Assembly: GCA_036751905.1 (NCBI GenBank)
Contig: DAIOTP010000079.1
Coordinates: forward strand, 1 to 16,863
Direction of reading: 5' to 3'
DNA length: 16,863 bases
From: T3Sed10-241 sp036751905
GTDB taxonomy: Bacteria; Bacteroidota; Bacteroidia; Flavobacteriales_D; Cryomorphaceae
A program made the position numbers and the translations under genes. The notes beneath the pieces are model-generated. The model was not told the DNA's origin. It was given only the letters and a program-made list of their open reading frames with translations, and did not search any database. This document shows positions 6,085-13,681 of this stretch, in pieces (within the stretch, counting starts at the first letter, position 1; each line of letters opens with the position of its first letter).

Positions 6085-9000
6085 CGTCGTTTTCCACAGG
6101 CGAATTTATGGGTTCCTCCTTTGGAAGGGTTTCATCCGAAGGCAATTCATCGGGCTCTACATCTGCCTCGGGATCGGCATCAGGTTCATTTTCGGGTGCT
6201 CTATCGGTCTCATCATCTTCTGTATTTCTTTCTTTGTCAGGGTCTCTTGCAAAAACTTCATTGCCCCGATCAAAAGCCCTCCTGAAGAGCACACCAACGC
6301 CTGTACGCGTAATGCGTCCCACAAGGATGTCCTCCACATCCGTTTTGCGGAAAGCCTTCAGGCGGTAGCGTCCATCCTCGGTGATTTTGTACTCCACAAT
6401 GAAGTTGGTCATGAGCTGCTGGCTTTGATCGGCCATGGGGTTGTTTTGCTCCAGGGCCACGGTACTGCCTACACGCACCACCACGCGGTCGTCGAAAAGG
6501 GTTTTGGACAAGTCAACGCTGAGATCGGTTTCAGTAGCGCCTTCACTGCCATATGATTGCAGGTCGAAGTTGAGTTCAACCCCTTTCACCAATTGGTCGC
6601 TTAGGTTGTTGAGTTGTTGCGAGAGCATTTGACTCGCGCTGTTCCGGGCCTGGTTGGCCATGGCATCGCTACCTCCGGTGCCGCTGCCGCCTTCGCTGAT
6701 GAATGTATTGAACACCATCAATGCAAATACCTGTTTGTTCAATTCACTTTCATTTTCGCGCAGCTGCATAAGGCGCGAGTCAATGGCGCCGGCCATGCTG
6801 CCACGGCTGTTTTGCGAAAGCCTCAGGTCGAAGCCAATTTCAGGACTTTCGAGTTCGCCTTCAATGTTCATCACAACCTCCCAGTCGAGCATGCGGCGCA
6901 GTCCTTCACTGGCTGCTCCGGAGTTAGCGCTGCTCATAAGGCCCAAAGCCGAAGCGCGGGTAGGATAGAGGGCCGTAAGCCTGAGGTCGGCGTTCATTGG
7001 ATCCCCGTTCCAGGTAATGCGGCTGCCCGGCTCTAGCTTGAAGACGCGCTTTACAATGTTGTAAAAGGTCATTTGATAAGTGCCTTCACTTACAGTGTAG
7101 GTACCTGACAGATTGATCCTGCCGGCGCGGTCATAGCCCAGTGCCAACTTACCACCTCCTGCGATCTCAAGGAAGTCACCCGCGAGGGGGTCGATGATGA
7201 TGCGCATGCGGGTTTCCTTGTCAATATCGAGGGTTCCGCTCAGGTCGATGGCACTTCCAAAGCTGATTTGTGCACTCTCGCTCCCGGATTTTGTCTTGGT
7301 CATGATGTCGGTTCCGGGCTCATAATCGAATTGCACCCATTCCAAAAGGCCGTCGGTGCCAAATTCCTGATAGCTGCTTTCGGGAACCAGAAACACCATT
7401 TCCGATCCGCGCTTCAAGGCTATGTTGCTGCGCACCTTCGGCAGGGCTTGGCTGCCTTCGATGCGTATGTCGGTACCCACCACAAGCCTTCCGTGAAAAA
7501 GCTCATTGGCGCCGGGCCGTATATCGATCAGGGTAAAGCGATCACTCCGTATGCGGAGGTCGTATTGAAGGTTGTCAAAGTTGGTGTGGAGCACTTTGCC
7601 ATCGATTACAAGCTTGTTGCCGGCGGAGTCGGCCACGCTGAACGATGGGAACACGAAGGCACCGGGTTCTATCCGAATCTTTTCTTTTTTGAGCGCATAG
7701 CTACCCGCGCTTCCTTTGAGCCTCATCTCTATATTGTTGAAGTTAAATGCTCCGTTGAGCAGTGGAGCATCGCTGGCGCCAGTCACTTTCATGTTGCCGC
7801 GAATGTTGCCTGTAGCCCTTTCGATCAATGAAGGAACCAATGTGGCAAGCCCGGCAGCATCGAGTTTTTCCAGTGATGCATCAAGGTCAAGTACGGGGGA
7901 GCCTTCCGTGCTGGCATCGATTTTGCCTTTGACGATGAAGTCGACTATGCCGCCATTCATATTTGCCGAAAGGCTGTACACGTCTGGCTTCAATGCATTT
8001 CCAGCAAAATCGAACTGCCCGAGGTCAGTACCCCCAAATTCGAGATTTTCGATGATCCCATCGCCGGTGAAGGTGCCATCACTGTTCAAATCCAGCCCGG
8101 CGTTGAGTATCCCACCGAAAAGGGCCTCATCTTTGCTAAAAATACCTGCAAGCGAACCGAGGTCAAAGCGTTGGGCGCTGATGTGCAGCGTTTCCTCGCC
8201 CACCTCCTTGTTGAACCGCAGGCGCTGCTGCTTGCGCTGTAGGTTGAGTGATTCGATGGCCATGCCTTCATCCCTGAACCGCATGAGTGCATCCGAGTCA
8301 ACATCCCATGACTTGGCATTGAGGTAAATGCCCTGATCAGGGCGGAGCTGCCACTCGCCGGGTTCAAGGCTGCGCTCATAGTGAAGGTTTACACCAAGAC
8401 GGTAGGGCGCTTCCTCACCAGGATCGCCAATGTAGAGCGCCAACCGGGTGCCTATGCTGTCAGGGCTGAGTAGGAGGCGCAGGTGATCAATCTCCAGAGT
8501 ATCATAAGCAAACTGCCTGAAGCCAAAGCTTCCTATGGTGCTACCCATGTCACCCCGCAGGCCCAGTGCTACGCTGTCAAGGACCATGCCGCCATACTTG
8601 ATATACGGCAGGTTGAGCTGTGCATCGAGGTGACGGTCACTGCTGCGGTAGCGCAACTTGACGCGCGCAGGGTCGAAGCGCTCAAGGCTGGGCAAGAAGA
8701 GGTCGCTGAGCAGTTCAGCATCGCCCGACTTGAAGTCTAAATTCCAATAGCCGTCCTGCTCTTCTAGCTCGGGCGCATCTTGCTTAAAGATGGCTTTGCT
8801 GTGGGCTATGATGTCATCAATCCCCATATTGGATGCCGTATACAGCTCTATCAGATCGCTTTGCACTTCAAGGCCGGTGCTATCAGCACCGAGGAAGAAA
8901 CCCATGGTCAGGGTGTTCACATCATTGCGTTCGCCTTCGCGGATTACAAGGGTAGGCCCAATGTGGAGTGTGCCCGATTGCACAGAATCAGCCTCAGCGT

Positions 9001-11161
9001 ATTGGGCGCTGATGGTGGATTGAATCCGAAAGTCTTTTTCCGTAAGGCCCATATATTCAAGGTCTACCCCATCGAGGTTGGCAAATAGCTCAGCCCTCAT
9101 GTCATCGCCTAGAAAAGCAGTGGCACGCATATTGAATATGGCCGCCGAATCGCGCACAGAAGCGTGCAGAAGGTGATTTAGGCCATCGATGCTGTCGCTC
9201 ACAATGACGTTGTTCAGAACAATGGCATCGCTCCTAAACTCCGGGATGTCGAGGTGGGCTGTACCTGTCATACTGTCGGCGCTCAGGTGCTGCAGGTCCA
9301 CGTCAAGTTCAAAACAGGTGTAAACGGTGTCGCCGCCAAGCACTTTGTGCAAGTCGAGGTAAGTACTCATTGCATGTGCTTGCAGGTCATAGCGTTTGCT
9401 CTCCCAGCCCCCAGTCGTAGCGCTGAGTTCTATCTCACCATAACCCAGTGCCATCAGGGTTCCCTGAAGCTGACTCAGCTGCGGCCCTGCTTTTCCCTTT
9501 CCGGCAAATGAGACATAGGCCGGAAGCAGCTCCATGTCGAGGGAATCGGGCAGGTAAGTATGCACATCGTCCATATAAACAGCAGCCTTGAGGCTACTCA
9601 GATCAAAGCGGTGCTCGGTGAGTGATGGTCCCTTGCTTTTGCCAATGAGCTTGATGCTGCTGCGTCCTGTGCTGAACTCCACCTTTCGGAAATCGAGGTT
9701 TTGCTGATTTCCCGATACCTGCAAGGCCACAAGTACGGGATGTGCAGGCAGGGGAGGCAGGGCCGAATCGGGCTGTATAAAGCGCATGATGGCTTCCATG
9801 TCGTTGGGATGCAGCTGTACAGGTTCCAGTGATAGCTGTGCGGAGTTGAAGGCCAGGTCGTTCACCATACTGCCCAGTCCCGGGTAGCTCAGCGCAAGGC
9901 CTCCCGATACCCTTGAGCTGCCCATTTCCAGCCTCAGGTTGTTCAATGCAGCGCGCTCCCTGTTGATGGAAAGGCCTGCCGACAAGCGCGTGATTTTGGG
10001 CAGCGCCCCATAGCGCAATTCGGCGTGATCAAGCTGCAATGCATAGCTGCTGGAGTCGCTCGAGAGCTTACTTGCCTTCAGGTTCAAGGCTTGAATATTA
10101 CTTAAAGTGTTTATTTCTCCCAAAAGGTCAAAGCTGCTGACTACAATATCACTATTGGCGATGTCAATATTTTTAGCTTGCAGGTTGAGCGGTGCAAATA
10201 TCTCTCCGTCGAAGGGGGTTTCCACTTCCTCCTCCGCCGACTCCGGAAGCAGGATTTCAAGTGCAAGGGCGTCCACCACAAGTGATGCAATACCGAAGTC
10301 CATGGCCTCCAAGTCGAGCGTTTCCATAGCCAAATCAAGGGAAGCAAGGCTGCCGGAATAACGGCTTCCATCGCCGAGGTCGAGGTAAGTGAATTGCTGC
10401 TTGCTGAGCTTAAGGGTGCGGACAAACAGGGTGGGCATGCTGCTTTCAGCCTGGGTACGCTCTACAGTCCTTGCTTCTGCTGCAGTATCGGCTACCGCTG
10501 TGGGCCCCAATTGGGCATGCAGATGGCCATCCCTCCAATTGATTTCATCTACCTCATAGATCTGATCGAGCAGTGACATGTGGTCCATACGCACCTGCAG
10601 TGAGCTGAAAGCCAAGGCAAAACTATCGCGGCTTTCGGCATTGTAATATCCCAGATCAATGTCGCTGAGCAATAGTTTGTGCAAGGCTACATCCCAGCCG
10701 CCGCTGCTGTTGGTATCGGCCGGACTGGGTGTTTCTTCATTTGCCGCAAAGGCTTCGAGAATAAAGTCATAGTTCCAGCGGCCATTGGGGTCGCTGTGCA
10801 CGTGGGCAGTGAGTCCGTCCACTTGCAGCCTTTCTACCAGGACCTTTTGCTGTAAAAGCCCGCGCCATGCAAGTTGTAGCTCAAGTTTTTGGAGTTTTGC
10901 AAGCGGTTCATCATCAGGGGTATCAAGCTCAATTCCGCTGAGCGCTATAAAGTATGGAATTCGGAGTTCGAAGCCATCTATGCGCAGCTTGCCTCCTGTG
11001 GTGTCGCTGAACCATGCAGCGGCCTTATTGGCCGCAAAGCGCTGTACGGGTGGCAGATTTATGGCTACAGATACCAGCACCAGCAGTACCACTATGCTGA
11101 GAAAGCCCCACTTTACGAGAAGCCACAGCCAAAGGAATATGGAGCGGATGATACGGCGCAA
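6077..11161 (-). CDS. tamB: TamB, translocation/assembly module subunit (DUF490)
   Basis: This 1,694-residue protein is anchored in the inner membrane by one N-terminal helix (about 10-34), directly followed by NLPPVQRF, a motif typical of AsmA/TamB-like proteins. The long middle is a series of AsmA-like beta-strand repeats expected to form a hydrophobic groove across the periplasm. The C-terminal DUF490 domain includes GSRITWNGDPMNADLRLTAL and a SRLMQLRENE stretch. Members of the family work with TamA or TamL in barrel-protein assembly and, in E. coli, in phospholipid transport. The last 56 residues are an acidic, proline-rich tail (EPDADPEADVEPDE and similar), likely disordered. No ATG fits the N-terminus: the frame opens with TTG at 11161, and the next Met comes long after the anchor, so a TTG start is the best call. 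It lies first in the tamB-tamL operon. Confidence 0.93.
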   Translation of the reverse strand: MRRIIRSIFLWLWLLVKWGFLSIVVLLVLVSVAINLPPVQRFAANKAAAWFSDTTGGKLRIDGFELRIPYFIALSGIELDTPDDEPLAKLQKLELQLAWRGLLQQKVLVERLQVDGLTAHVHSDPNGRWNYDFILEAFAANEETPSPADTNSSGGWDVALHKLLLSDIDLGYYNAESRDSFALAFSSLQVRMDHMSLLDQIYEVDEINWRDGHLHAQLGPTAVADTAAEARTVERTQAESSMPTLFVRTLKLSKQQFTYLDLGDGSRYSGSLASLDLAMETLDLEAMDFGIASLVVDALALEILLPESAEEEVETPFDGEIFAPLNLQAKNIDIANSDIVVSSFDLLGEINTLSNIQALNLKASKLSSDSSSYALQLDHAELRYGALPKITRLSAGLSINRERAALNNLRLEMGSSRVSGGLALSYPGLGSMVNDLAFNSAQLSLEPVQLHPNDMEAIMRFIQPDSALPPLPAHPVLVALQVSGNQQNLDFRKVEFSTGRSSIKLIGKSKGPSLTEHRFDLSSLKAAVYMDDVHTYLPDSLDMELLPAYVSFAGKGKAGPQLSQLQGTLMALGYGEIELSATTGGWESKRYDLQAHAMSTYLDLHKVLGGDTVYTCFELDVDLQHLSADSMTGTAHLDIPEFRSDAIVLNNVIVSDSIDGLNHLLHASVRDSAAIFNMRATAFLGDDMRAELFANLDGVDLEYMGLTEKDFRIQSTISAQYAEADSVQSGTLHIGPTLVIREGERNDVNTLTMGFFLGADSTGLEVQSDLIELYTASNMGIDDIIAHSKAIFKQDAPELEEQDGYWNLDFKSGDAELLSDLFLPSLERFDPARVKLRYRSSDRHLDAQLNLPYIKYGGMVLDSVALGLRGDMGSTIGSFGFRQFAYDTLEIDHLRLLLSPDSIGTRLALYIGDPGEEAPYRLGVNLHYERSLEPGEWQLRPDQGIYLNAKSWDVDSDALMRFRDEGMAIESLNLQRKQQRLRFNKEVGEETLHISAQRFDLGSLAGIFSKDEALFGGILNAGLDLNSDGTFTGDGIIENLEFGGTDLGQFDFAGNALKPDVYSLSANMNGGIVDFIVKGKIDASTEGSPVLDLDASLEKLDAAGLATLVPSLIERATGNIRGNMKVTGASDAPLLNGAFNFNNIEMRLKGSAGSYALKKEKIRIEPGAFVFPSFSVADSAGNKLVIDGKVLHTNFDNLQYDLRIRSDRFTLIDIRPGANELFHGRLVVGTDIRIEGSQALPKVRSNIALKRGSEMVFLVPESSYQEFGTDGLLEWVQFDYEPGTDIMTKTKSGSESAQISFGSAIDLSGTLDIDKETRMRIIIDPLAGDFLEIAGGGKLALGYDRAGRINLSGTYTVSEGTYQMTFYNIVKRVFKLEPGSRITWNGDPMNADLRLTALYPTRASALGLMSSANSGAASEGLRRMLDWEVVMNIEGELESPEIGFDLRLSQNSRGSMAGAIDSRLMQLRENESELNKQVFALMVFNTFISEGGSGTGGSDAMANQARNSASQMLSQQLNNLSDQLVKGVELNFDLQSYGSEGATETDLSVDLSKTLFDDRVVVRVGSTVALEQNNPMADQSQQLMTNFIVEYKITEDGRYRLKAFRKTDVEDILVGRITRTGVGVLFRRAFDRGNEVFARDPDKERNTEDDETDRAPENEPDADPEADVEPDELPSDETLPKEEPINSPVENDDE

Positions 11162-11186
11162 GCCCAGAGTTATTCGTCGAAACTTA

Positions 11187-11194
11187 CAAAAGTA
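11187..11194 (-). promoter_or_regulatory. Probable -7 box of the tamB-tamL operon
   Basis: On the minus strand this reads TACTTTTG, an exact TAnnTTTG match, 25 bases upstream of the proposed TTG start. It sits inside a small perfect inverted repeat, CTTAC-TTTT-GTAAG (11183-11196). No TTTG is visible at the 19-base spacing, so the promoter rests on one element. Confidence 0.4.
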
Positions 11195-11270
11195 AGGGTT
11201 TCAGCGCTGTACTGTGTTGCTATACGGGATGCACTAAGCATTCTTAACAAAATAGATGGCTGTGATGGAT

Positions 11271-11567
11271 TTATGGCTGTCGGAGTTCTTCAAGTTCACC
11301 TGCCGGGCCTGCGGGTATAGGCATCCAGTGGCTCACGTCGGCGAAGTAGTGGTTGCTTTGCCCTTCTCCGAGCCAAAAGTGTGGGCCAAACTTTTCCCGT
11401 TTGGGGTTGAGTGGACCGAAAAATTCAAATGCGAACCGCAATGGAATCACTGGAAGGTAGCGCATTGCACCCGTTTTGCCGGGAAGGTAAATGGTGTTGT
11501 TGGGCACAAAGGCCAGCACGCGTTGCTGATCATCGGGCAAACGCTCATGTACAGATATCCACTCCAT
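11271..11567 (-). CDS. DUF551 domain protein
   Basis: This is a 98-residue soluble protein with an ATG at 11567 and a TAA at 11271-11273. It shows the DUF551 signature: an N-terminal EWISVHERLPDD (residues 2-13) followed by a hydrophobic strand (VLAFV), and a C-terminal SHWMPIP (79-85). DUF551 has no established activity. It is widespread in phages and bacterial genomes as a short stand-alone protein. An insertion rich in aromatic and basic residues (about 30-75) separates the two conserved ends. The neighbours, tamB downstream and the stress cluster upstream, do not suggest a function, and no signal peptide or helix is present. A TAAGTTTG box ends only four bases before the ATG, so the transcript may have almost no leader. 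The family call is firm; the function is unknown. Confidence 0.85.
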   Translation of the reverse strand: MEWISVHERLPDDQQRVLAFVPNNTIYLPGKTGAMRYLPVIPLRFAFEFFGPLNPKREKFGPHFWLGEGQSNHYFADVSHWMPIPAGPAGELEELRQP

Positions 11568-11571
11568 GGCG

Positions 11572-11579
11572 CAAACTTA
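11572..11579 (-). promoter_or_regulatory. -7 box abutting the DUF551 start
   Basis: The minus strand reads TAAGTTTG, an exact TAnnTTTG match, with only CGCC between it and the ATG. If functional it would give a transcript that is leaderless or nearly so. No upstream TTTG is seen at 19 bases. Confidence 0.35.
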
Positions 11580-11757
11580 AGCGAAATTGGAATATGGTGG
11601 CGCATATGGTGTTCAGGAGCTGGACCAAAGCGCATTGCCGATAGCTTTATGCTGAGAAAGTACGCTGACCGTGAATGACCAAATTGTGCGCCAAGCGATT
11701 TCGGCAGCTGAGCTTGATCGGTTTATGCACTCAGGTTGTTCTTTCCCCTATGCGTTT

Positions 11758-12189
11758 TCAGGAAGGCATTGTTTCTACCTCGTACGCTACGTCTTCAAAG
11801 ACCTCTTCGTTGACGTACTTCTTGTCTTTGCGCAGAAAACTGCCCAAAGCCTGAAGCACCTGCGGAGCGGCTTTGTTGAGAAAGCGGTCTGACAGTTTGC
11901 CCGCCAAAGTGGAGCCTACAATGCCTGCAATCCCACCAAAACGTGCGAGCACCTTGAATACCAGAAAACGCGAACCTACCTTCAGGGCAGTTTGCATGGC
12001 ACCCACTTGTACGTCGTGGTCTTCAGCGAGTTCATGTATGGACTCCCGTGCGAGGGTTGCAGGGTGCAAGCTGTGAACGATGATGCGGGCGGAGCGCTTG
12101 ATGTGCTCCTGCTGCTCAAACCTTTCCGATTTGAGGTGCATGATTTGCAGCTTCAAGGACACGTGGGGTGAGGGTGTTTCGTTTTTCAT
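11758..12189 (-). CDS. Conserved-looking hypothetical protein of the stress cluster
   Basis: This is a 143-residue protein with an ATG at 12189 and a TGA at 11758-11760. I do not recognise a named family. Residues 1-35 are charged and probably helical (LKLQIMHLKSERFEQQEHIK). Residues 36-75 hold an Ala/Glu/His-rich helix region with ARESIHELAEDHDVQVGAM. Residues 78-100 carry a glycine-rich, moderately hydrophobic stretch (LARFGGIAGIVGSTLAGKL) that may associate with the membrane, like the Gly-rich helix of YtxH proteins. The C-terminus is acidic. It begins eight bases after the stop of the holin-like gene, so the two are very likely co-transcribed and translationally linked. It is the last gene of the cluster, and no clear terminator follows. 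Its position implies a role in envelope stress or membrane maintenance; that is inference from neighbours only. Confidence 0.8.
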   Translation of the reverse strand: MKNETPSPHVSLKLQIMHLKSERFEQQEHIKRSARIIVHSLHPATLARESIHELAEDHDVQVGAMQTALKVGSRFLVFKVLARFGGIAGIVGSTLAGKLSDRFLNKAAPQVLQALGSFLRKDKKYVNEEVFEDVAYEVETMPS

Positions 12190-12197
12190 GGTTCAGG

Positions 12198-12557
12198 TTA
12201 TTTCTGTTGTTGATCATCAGCGGCCATTGCATTCTTCACGATGATGTCACGCAAGGGGTATTGAAGGCTCTTTTGACGTGTGGCCAGTAAAATGATGCCA
12301 ATCACCAGGTACAATCCCGCAACTATGCCAAAACCGATGTAATAGGCTCCCAACAGTAGCGCGAGGTAAAGTGCCAGGGTAAGACTGGCCATGATCAGGA
12401 ATACCAGGCCCACCACTGCAATGATGAGCACACTTATAGCGCTTGCGCCTACTTCCGACACACGGTCAATGGCCTGAAGTTTTACCAGTTCCACATTGGT
12501 GTTGAAATACGTTTTGAGGTCATCTGACAAGGCGTCAATTCTATCGAGTAAAGTCAT
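12198..12557 (-). CDS. Phage-holin-superfamily membrane protein (Holin_X type)
   Basis: This is a 119-residue protein. An amphipathic N-terminal region (MTLLDRIDALSDDLKTYFNTN) leads to two long hydrophobic segments at about 40-65 and 72-93, and then a short basic and polar tail. This is the usual layout of the actinobacterial phage holin superfamily 6 (PF07332-like) proteins that are common on bacterial chromosomes, where they are not lysis proteins but accompany YtxH and similar small stress proteins. The frame extends ten codons upstream to a TTG at 12587. I chose the ATG at 12557 because it starts exactly at the family's amphipathic helix and is preceded by an A-rich leader. A short open frame (12541-12591) overlaps this start in another frame, and a hairpin lies just upstream. 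Confidence 0.85.
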   Translation of the reverse strand: MTLLDRIDALSDDLKTYFNTNVELVKLQAIDRVSEVGASAISVLIIAVVGLVFLIMASLTLALYLALLLGAYYIGFGIVAGLYLVIGIILLATRQKSLQYPLRDIIVKNAMAADDQQQK

Positions 12558-12598
12558 GGTTGCATTTGTTTGTGTTGGCTTTTTCAATCATAAAGAGG

Positions 12599-12660
12599 CA
12601 ACTTGTCGGCCGGAATGGTGTTGCCAGGAAGCACACTAACCTTTCCAGGCCGACCAGTTG
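12599..12660 (-). repeat. Imperfect inverted repeat / hairpin between ytxH and the holin-like gene
   Basis: The left arm CAACTTGTCGGCC (12599-12611) and the right arm, which reads CAACTGGTCGGCC on the minus strand (12648-12660), match at 12 of 13 positions. Pairing continues inward with GGAA/TTCC and GG/CC after a bulge and a mismatch. The folded minus-strand RNA would have about 18 pairs with a loop of roughly 20 bases. No T-tract follows, so it is not a standard terminator. It may be an RNA processing or stabilising stem within the operon. Confidence 0.7.
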
Positions 12661-12679
12661 AATTGTTCCTCGGTGTTTT

Positions 12680-12985
12680 TCACCTTTTCATTGCATCGGT
12701 GGATTGCTTCACACTGTGTGCCATATCTTGCACACGTTCTTCAGCTTTGTCACCATAATGCTCAGCACGGTCGCGAAGGCGATCTGCCTGCTGTACCACG
12801 CGTTCTTTCACATCGTGTGCGGTCGACTGTACTTCGTCAGCAATTTGCTTTGCCTTTTTAGCCAGTTTCTTTCTTGTTTTGCTGCCTTCTTCCGGCGCAA
12901 GGAGAATTCCTGCTGCGGCGCCAATGGCTGCCCCTATGAGCATTCCGGTGAGTACCTGTCCGAAGGTGTTGTTTGAGTTTGTCAT
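12680..12985 (-). CDS. YtxH domain protein 1
   Basis: This is a 101-residue protein with an ATG at 12985. A polar start (MTNSNNTFGQ) is followed by a glycine/alanine-rich membrane helix, VLTGMLIGAAIGAAAGILLAP (11-31), and then a basic boundary motif EEGSKTRKKL. The rest is a long, charged, coiled-coil-prone helix with repeated Asp/Glu/Arg/Lys (about 40-101). This is the YtxH (PF12732) layout. Family members are small membrane-anchored proteins often induced by general stress; their molecular role is not settled. It lies 47 bases downstream of the Lmo0937-like gene. It is similar to the YtxH protein at 13682-14014 across the helix region, which suggests an old duplication. Confidence 0.9.
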   Translation of the reverse strand: MTNSNNTFGQVLTGMLIGAAIGAAAGILLAPEEGSKTRKKLAKKAKQIADEVQSTAHDVKERVVQQADRLRDRAEHYGDKAEERVQDMAHSVKQSTDAMKR

Positions 12986-13032
12986 GATTGTGTTGTGTTT
13001 GTGATTTATTAAGGGTTAAAGAAAAAAAGAGT

Positions 13033-13191
13033 TTATACTCTGCCTCTTCGGCCTCCAATCACGTTGATTAAAACGGATATGAGTGCGATAACCAATAAGA
13101 GGTGAATAATGCCGCTTACAGCGTACCCGATGAAGCCAATTGCCCAGCCGATGACCAGGATTACTGCGAGGATGTAAAGAAGATTTCTCAT
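13033..13191 (-). CDS. Lmo0937-family small membrane protein
   Basis: This 52-residue protein starts with ATG at 13191 and ends with TAA at 13033-13035. The sequence MRNLLYILAVILVIGWAIGF is followed by a Gly/Tyr turn, a second helix (about 28-44, IIHLLLVIALISVLINVI) and a basic GGRRGR tail. This is the typical form of the Lmo0937/DUF5670 family of roughly 50-residue two-helix proteins (the Trp before the GF turn, and GGR after the second helix). The function is unknown. They are often found beside YtxH, CsbD and holin-like genes in Bacteroidota, which fits here. It is probably first in a four-gene unit running down to 11758. Confidence 0.88.
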   Translation of the reverse strand: MRNLLYILAVILVIGWAIGFIGYAVSGIIHLLLVIALISVLINVIGGRRGRV

Positions 13192-13617
13192 GATAGGTGT
13201 TTTTAAGTAGTTTAATGATGTGCGTAAAGCGTAAATGAGATCAAAGAACTTTTTGGAAATGTGGCAGCAGCCTGTTTTAGCCTACTTTTTGTAGTTCAAT
13301 CTGCCTTATTCTGGTTCTCTTACATGTCACACAGTGAAAGAATAATGCCACAGGAGCCCAACCGTTTTGCATCGACGCATATGCCTGGTATTGAGTGTTG
13401 TGATCCATAACCAAAAAGTGGCTGCACAAGGTTTGAGGAACTGCGGTTGTGGAGTTGTTCACCATTTGGGGAATTTGCACCCCCATTTGTGAAGCCGAAA
13501 CATGCAGCCAATCGCGGTGGCTGTGCAATGCCATGGAGCGAAATTCCTTTGTAATGAAGCCATTTCTGGCAAATCAATGCATCAATTCAATTGCCCAGGG
13601 CATAAGAGGGATGTCAT
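13192..13617. other. Intergenic region upstream of the Lmo0937-like gene
   Basis: About 425 bases separate the ytxH2 terminator from the start of the next gene. Two overlapping minus-strand open frames of 85 codons (13277-13534 and 13320-13577) exist, but neither has a recognisable motif and they exclude each other. There is no TAnnTTTG box on the minus strand here, so the promoter of the cluster may be read by an alternative sigma factor. No repeat or RNA gene was seen. Confidence 0.45.
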
Positions 13618-13656
13618 AAAAAACCGGAAACACACATCAATCATGTGTATTTCCGG
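13618..13656 (-). terminator. Intrinsic terminator of ytxH 2
   Basis: The arms CCGGAAACACACAT (13624-13637) and ATGTGTATTTCCGG (13643-13656) pair at 13 of 14 positions around a five-base loop. On the minus strand the stem is followed by TTTTTT (13618-13623). It lies 25 bases after the stop at 13682, so the upstream ytxH gene ends here and the genes further left need their own promoter. Confidence 0.9.
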
Positions 13657-13681
13657 ATAGCCTCAGGGGATGAGGATGGAT

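Noticed and set aside
12198..12557. Holin-like gene as evidence for a prophage
   Set aside because: No phage structural, lysis or integrase genes are nearby. Proteins of this superfamily are common on chromosomes together with YtxH and Lmo0937-like genes.
13277..13577. Two overlapping 85-codon minus-strand frames between ytxH 2 and the Lmo0937-like gene
   Set aside because: Neither has domain character or a promoter box, and they compete for the same DNA, so at most one could be real. I describe the region as intergenic.
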